Source of the DNA: Flavobacterium sp.
GTDB lineage: Bacteria; Bacteroidota; Bacteroidia; Flavobacteriales; Flavobacteriaceae
Reading direction: 5' to 3'
Length of the DNA stretch: 64,000 nucleotides
Assembly (NCBI GenBank): GCA_021740105.1
Contig: JAIPAM010000010.1
Coordinates: 1 to 64,000, forward strand
Shown here: positions 60,646-64,000 of the stretch, piece by piece
How the letters are laid out: every line of letters starts with the position of its first letter
How positions within the stretch are numbered: position 1 is the first letter of the stretch
Made by a program: the position numbers and the translations under genes
Notes under the pieces: model-generated
Database searches by the model: none
Seen by the model: only the letters and a program-made list of their open reading frames with translations
Told to the model about the DNA's origin: nothing

Positions 60646-62370
60646 TTAGAAAGATTTTGTTAGCGATAAGGTGACACCGCTGCTTGGAGGTACAAATCGG
60701 CAGATTCCACCAGCACAAACTAAACCGCCACGTTGTCTTCCATAGCTTAACGCAATTCTTGAACTTCCTTTGGTATAAGCACTTCCTATGTTGTAAAAAT
60801 GAATTTTAAAATGATCGCTTACATCATCAATCAAATTGGAATTTTTATCAAATCCATAGTTGTACATGTCAGAAACGTAAAACGACCAGTTTAAATTATG
60901 ATTGTATTCTACCATTAAAGCAGCCCAATTTTTTCTATCAGAATCAGTCCACATATGTTCTGCAGCAATCCTAACAGATTTTGTTGGGGTTAATTTGTAG
61001 GATATTTCTGGAGCAATGATAAATGAATTAACTTCAATTCTCAATGAAGCTGCTATTAATCGGTGATTGTAAAATTGATTAATAAATACTACGCTTCCCT
61101 GTAAATTGGAATTGAATTTTTTTGAAATTTCAAGATTGTAATCCGAAAAATATTTTTCCCCTGTTGCAAAAAAATCGGTTTTATAATCGGGTGGATATAA
61201 AGTATAATCACCATTTAGGTTAAACCAATTCGAAGCATTTATGGCTATTTTTGTCCCGTATTTTCCTCCAAGAGCTGAGCCTTTTTTGAATTCATAGAAA
61301 AAATCAATTTGTCCTCCAATTTCTCCAGCTTTAGCAATTCCATTATCAGAAACGATACTTACACTTTTTTGAGCCTGAAAAACGTAGATATTTGCTAAAT
61401 TAGAATGGTGTTGTTTGGTTAAACTTGGAACAAAATTCATCATCCGATCATTAAAGGCCAAACTAGTTTGTTCTGGAGAAAACACTTCAGGATTTCTTTC
61501 GGATAGAAAATTCATGTTTTCAATTCGCCTAAGTGATACGTCTAAACCAACTCCTTTTTTAGAATATCCAAAATTGGTAAGTAGCGCACTTCCCGACTTT
61601 ACAAATGTATTACTTACAGTTATAGGATATAAAATAGCATCTTCAGATATATAGTTGTACTCTGAATTTATATAAAAAGAGTCGTGACTGTAATTAATTC
61701 TCCCTGCAAATGAATTGGTAAGTTCCTCAAAATTTGGATTTTCAATGGTTGTTTTTTCATCTCTTCCAACGTAGGAGAATCCAACAGAGACATCCGAACT
61801 TTCCATTTTTAAAATTCCAGAAAGATTGATATCAGAGTTAAAACCGTAAATAGTTCCTTTGGCAACATCAAATCCTGTTCGTTGATTTCCGTATAATCCA
61901 GTAAATGATAAATTTTCTGAAGGTCGCAAAACTATTTTTCCTCCTCGAATAGCATTATTTATTCCTAACGAACGATCTTCCCAGCTTCTTAATAATAAAC
62001 CACTTCCAAATTGTTCGTAAAAATATCCTGCAGTGACGTCTATTTTTTCAGTTTTATAATTCAGAAAATAAGTTCCTAAATTGGTTTTTTCATATTTTGG
62101 ATTGAAATTCAAAAGCGGTTTTGGAGCGTAGGATTCCGCTTGGATTCCAGCTGTCCATTTGCCATAATTGTAGTTTAATAAAAGGTAATTGTTTGATCTA
62201 ATAGGTTGCTCAGGGTGATTTATTCCTCTTTCAACATCGTTTAAATACCATTGTGAATTGGATTCGAAACCACCAAATAGTCTGCCTTTAGCCTTTTCAA
62301 CGTTTGAGGTAGTTTGAGAAAATACTGATATCGAACTGCAAATTGCTATAAAAAACAGATACTTCTTCAT
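60646..62370 (-). CDS. DUF6029 outer-membrane barrel-like protein
   Basis: A 574-residue protein with signal peptide MKKYLFFIAICSSISVFSQ. The mature part is beta-rich, with repeating aromatic strands (LLLNYNYGKWTAGIQAESYAP, NLGTYFLNYKTEKIDVTAGYFYEQFGSGLLLRSWEDR), and ends with SGVTLSLTKSF, a terminal Phe as in outer-membrane barrels. I associate GLLLRSWEDRSLGINNAIRG with DUF6029. Function unknown. It lies two bases after TlpA and one base before the PH-domain gene, so the three form one operon. Confidence 0.8.
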   Translation of the reverse strand: MKKYLFFIAICSSISVFSQTTSNVEKAKGRLFGGFESNSQWYLNDVERGINHPEQPIRSNNYLLLNYNYGKWTAGIQAESYAPKPLLNFNPKYEKTNLGTYFLNYKTEKIDVTAGYFYEQFGSGLLLRSWEDRSLGINNAIRGGKIVLRPSENLSFTGLYGNQRTGFDVAKGTIYGFNSDINLSGILKMESSDVSVGFSYVGRDEKTTIENPNFEELTNSFAGRINYSHDSFYINSEYNYISEDAILYPITVSNTFVKSGSALLTNFGYSKKGVGLDVSLRRIENMNFLSERNPEVFSPEQTSLAFNDRMMNFVPSLTKQHHSNLANIYVFQAQKSVSIVSDNGIAKAGEIGGQIDFFYEFKKGSALGGKYGTKIAINASNWFNLNGDYTLYPPDYKTDFFATGEKYFSDYNLEISKKFNSNLQGSVVFINQFYNHRLIAASLRIEVNSFIIAPEISYKLTPTKSVRIAAEHMWTDSDRKNWAALMVEYNHNLNWSFYVSDMYNYGFDKNSNLIDDVSDHFKIHFYNIGSAYTKGSSRIALSYGRQRGGLVCAGGICRFVPPSSGVTLSLTKSF

Positions 62371-62372
62371 AG

Positions 62373-62852
62373 TTATAAACTTTTTAATTTTTCAAAAAAC
62401 TCACTTTCACCACCCGGAGAATGACCATTTTGCACATATACTATTTTATTGTTTTTAACCACAACAGTATAAGGAACGTTTGCAATTGATAAACTTCTTT
62501 TGAATTCTTGATTGGTATCCAATAAAACAATGTATTCCCAGCCTTTACCATTTACCATTGGTTTTACTCTTTTTTCAGTTCTAGAATCATCAACAGAAAC
62601 AGCAATTAATTCAATATTTATTTTTTGTTTCCAATTTCCATATACTTCACTAATTGCATCTAATTCCTGTACACACGGGGCGCACCATGTTGCCCAAAAG
62701 GAGTAGACATATACAACATCTTTTTTCTGAAAATCTAAATTAGAATTCACTAGCTCCCCTTTTAAATTTTTCAGTTTGACATTTGGAAGTTGGTTTTGAG
62801 AGTATGTTATAAAGTGTATTAAAGTAAATAGTACTAAAAGTGTTTTTTTCAT
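62373..62852 (-). CDS. TlpA-like thioredoxin-fold protein
   Basis: ATG at 62852 (MKKTLLVLFTLIHFITYSQ) gives a standard signal peptide and is preferred to the upstream Met in the track; 159 residues. The redox motif is C57-A-P-C60 in SFWATWCAPCVQELDAI. KVRVKPMVNGKGW-type and NVPYTVVVKNNKIVYVQNGHSPGGESEF blocks fit TlpA/ResA-like periplasmic thiol-disulphide proteins. It may keep thiols reduced for cytochrome c maturation or other envelope proteins. It leads a minus-strand operon with DUF6029 and PH-domain genes and diverges from an Omp28-like gene. Confidence 0.88.
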   Translation of the reverse strand: MKKTLLVLFTLIHFITYSQNQLPNVKLKNLKGELVNSNLDFQKKDVVYVYSFWATWCAPCVQELDAISEVYGNWKQKINIELIAVSVDDSRTEKRVKPMVNGKGWEYIVLLDTNQEFKRSLSIANVPYTVVVKNNKIVYVQNGHSPGGESEFFEKLKSL

Positions 62853-62960
62853 GATATTTTGAATATTAAAAAAATTATCAATGCAAATAAAGAATAAATA
62901 TTGCATTTATTTAAAAAAAATTAGTTTATTTGTAAAGTAAAATAATTTAAACATCTAAAT

Positions 62961-64000
62961 ATGAAAAAATTACATTTTTTATTTGCTCTTTTAACTTTCG
63001 GATTATTTATTTCTTGTAGCAAAGAGGATAACAATTCTGGAGGATCAGCAATACAGTCCATAACCATTACAGCAAATCCAGCTGAAGCATACGTGGGAGA
63101 TAACATTCAATTTACAGTTAAGGGAAATAACAATGTCGATGTTACTGGAACCGCTGTTATTTATGTAAATACTTCTCCAATTGTAAATAATTTCTATACA
63201 GCTAATGCAGCCGGTACACTTTCGGTTTATGCCGTATATCAAGTTTCTAGTACCGTTTCAATAACCTCACCAACAATTCAAATTCCCGTAATACAAGGTA
63301 TTAATTTCAATAAGAGAGTATTAGTTGAAGATTATACGGGTACTTGGTGTCAATATTGTCCTCGTGTATCTTATGCGATTAGTCAAGTCCGTTTGCAAAC
63401 TTCTGATGCCGTAATTGTTGCAATTCACAGAGGAAATGATCCTTATAATTTTAGTGCAGCTTCTGTATTAGAAAATATGATTGGCCTTACAGGATATCCA
63501 ACAGGAATGCTTAATAGAAAAACAGATTGGACTTATCCAGAGAATAATAATGTTGCACAAGTAGTTAATTTAACTTCTGGAACCAACCCTAGAATTGGAT
63601 TAGCAATGACCAATTCAGTTAATTCAGCTAATGGTAATGTAACTGTTCAAGTTAATGTTAAATTTGGTAAAAATTTCTCAGGTCTTAAATTAGTAGTCTA
63701 TGCATTAGAAGATAATTTACTATACAATCAAACGAACTCTACAAGTTTTTATGGAGGGGTAAATCCTATTGCAAATTTCAATCACAAAGATGTATTGAGA
63801 GCATTTTTAACTACAAGTATTTTAGGTGATGATATCACTGGAGCAACTACAGTAAATAATGTTTTCACAAGAACGTTTGTTTATAATTTGGGTGGAGCAC
63901 AAGCTTCTAATATCCACTTTGCAGCTTTTGTTGTTGATGCAGCAGGTAATGCATTAAATTCTAGAGATGCTTCAACTAATGTAACTCAAACTTTTGAAGT
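62961..64000 (+). CDS. Omp28-like thioredoxin-fold lipoprotein, 3' truncated
   Basis: This gene is not in the ORF track because it runs off the window. ATG at 62961 gives MKKLHFLFALLTFGLFISCSKED, a lipoprotein signal with lipobox ISCS. The frame stays open to the last base (346 codons). Residues ~35-115 look like an Ig-like domain (IQSITITANPAEAYVGDNIQF). From ~120 on, VEDYTGTWCQYCPRVSYAI has C130-x-x-C133 and matches the Omp28-related outer-membrane protein family, with ITGYPTG-like and FNHKDVLRAFL blocks. Likely surface or outer-membrane associated. A T9SS domain may follow outside the window. Confidence 0.85.
   Translation, partial: MKKLHFLFALLTFGLFISCSKEDNNSGGSAIQSITITANPAEAYVGDNIQFTVKGNNNVDVTGTAVIYVNTSPIVNNFYTANAAGTLSVYAVYQVSSTVSITSPTIQIPVIQGINFNKRVLVEDYTGTWCQYCPRVSYAISQVRLQTSDAVIVAIHRGNDPYNFSAASVLENMIGLTGYPTGMLNRKTDWTYPENNNVAQVVNLTSGTNPRIGLAMTNSVNSANGNVTVQVNVKFGKNFSGLKLVVYALEDNLLYNQTNSTSFYGGVNPIANFNHKDVLRAFLTTSILGDDITGATTVNNVFTRTFVYNLGGAQASNIHFAAFVVDAAGNALNSRDASTNVTQTFE

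Noticed and set aside
1-64000. CRISPR array
   Set aside because: No set of regularly spaced identical 20-40 bp repeats with unique spacers was seen; the only regular repeats are coding (54422-54823) or very short.

Overview
The window reads as the chromosome of a Flavobacterium-like member of the Bacteroidota (class Flavobacteriia). The supporting signs are AT-rich DNA, no Shine-Dalgarno sequences, promoters with the TAnnTTTG -7 box (often TTG 17-19 bases upstream), type IX secretion (T9SS) sorting domains, TonB-dependent and DUF5686 outer-membrane proteins, and lineage-typical housekeeping genes (DUF4290, GlmU-like nucleotidyltransferase, fused CcsBA). Names rest on motifs and family memory; no database search was run.

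Layout. (1) Positions 1-10.5 kb are accessory DNA: a truncated regulatory-domain protein, a small HTH protein with operator-like dyads, two secreted HExxH metalloproteases, lipoproteins (DUF6438; FN3 plus DUF1566), a secreted hypothetical protein, a secreted alpha/beta hydrolase, a gap rich in short repeats, and a tyrosine integrase 53 bp downstream of tRNA-Met. This looks like one end of an integrative element whose other end lies left of the window. (2) 10.7-27.2 kb is housekeeping: aminotransferase IV, YqgE, HU, fmt, recQ, an AAA ATPase, DUF493/DUF4290/murA, a CDF transporter, DUF5686, aroQ, an outer-membrane barrel, xerD, rny, 6S RNA, zapA and a coiled-coil partner. (3) 27.3-46 kb is envelope, carbohydrate and RNA modification: M23 peptidase, TonB receptor, lipid-A-exporter-like ABC protein, phosphohexomutase, GT2 glycosyltransferase, DUF4199, ribosomal protein L31 type B with a structured leader, GlmU-like protein, mtaB, pirin, lytic transglycosylase, and a Maf/UbiA/KdsC-like/DUF2520 operon. 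(4) 46.2-49.3 kb is the fused cytochrome c maturation gene ccsBA. (5) 49.4-54.9 kb is a five-gene secreted/surface operon: a T9SS-tagged small protein, a beta-barrel, a 745-aa phage-tail-fibre-like secreted protein, a SUMF1-fold protein that seems to start at AUA, and a five-repeat Cys protein. (6) 55-64 kb holds glutathione peroxidase, GNAT, menD, M28 peptidase, a CvfB-like S1 protein, a PH-domain/DUF6029/TlpA operon and a 3'-truncated Omp28-like lipoprotein.

The most interesting items are the surface-fibre operon, the L31 leader hairpin, the integrase/tRNA junction with clustered repeats, a cassette-like inverted repeat after hypothetical genes, MurA with Asp in place of the fosfomycin-target Cys, and the apparent AUA start. 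Several ORF-track starts were moved to better ATG codons, and one gene missing from the track (62961 to the window end) was added.
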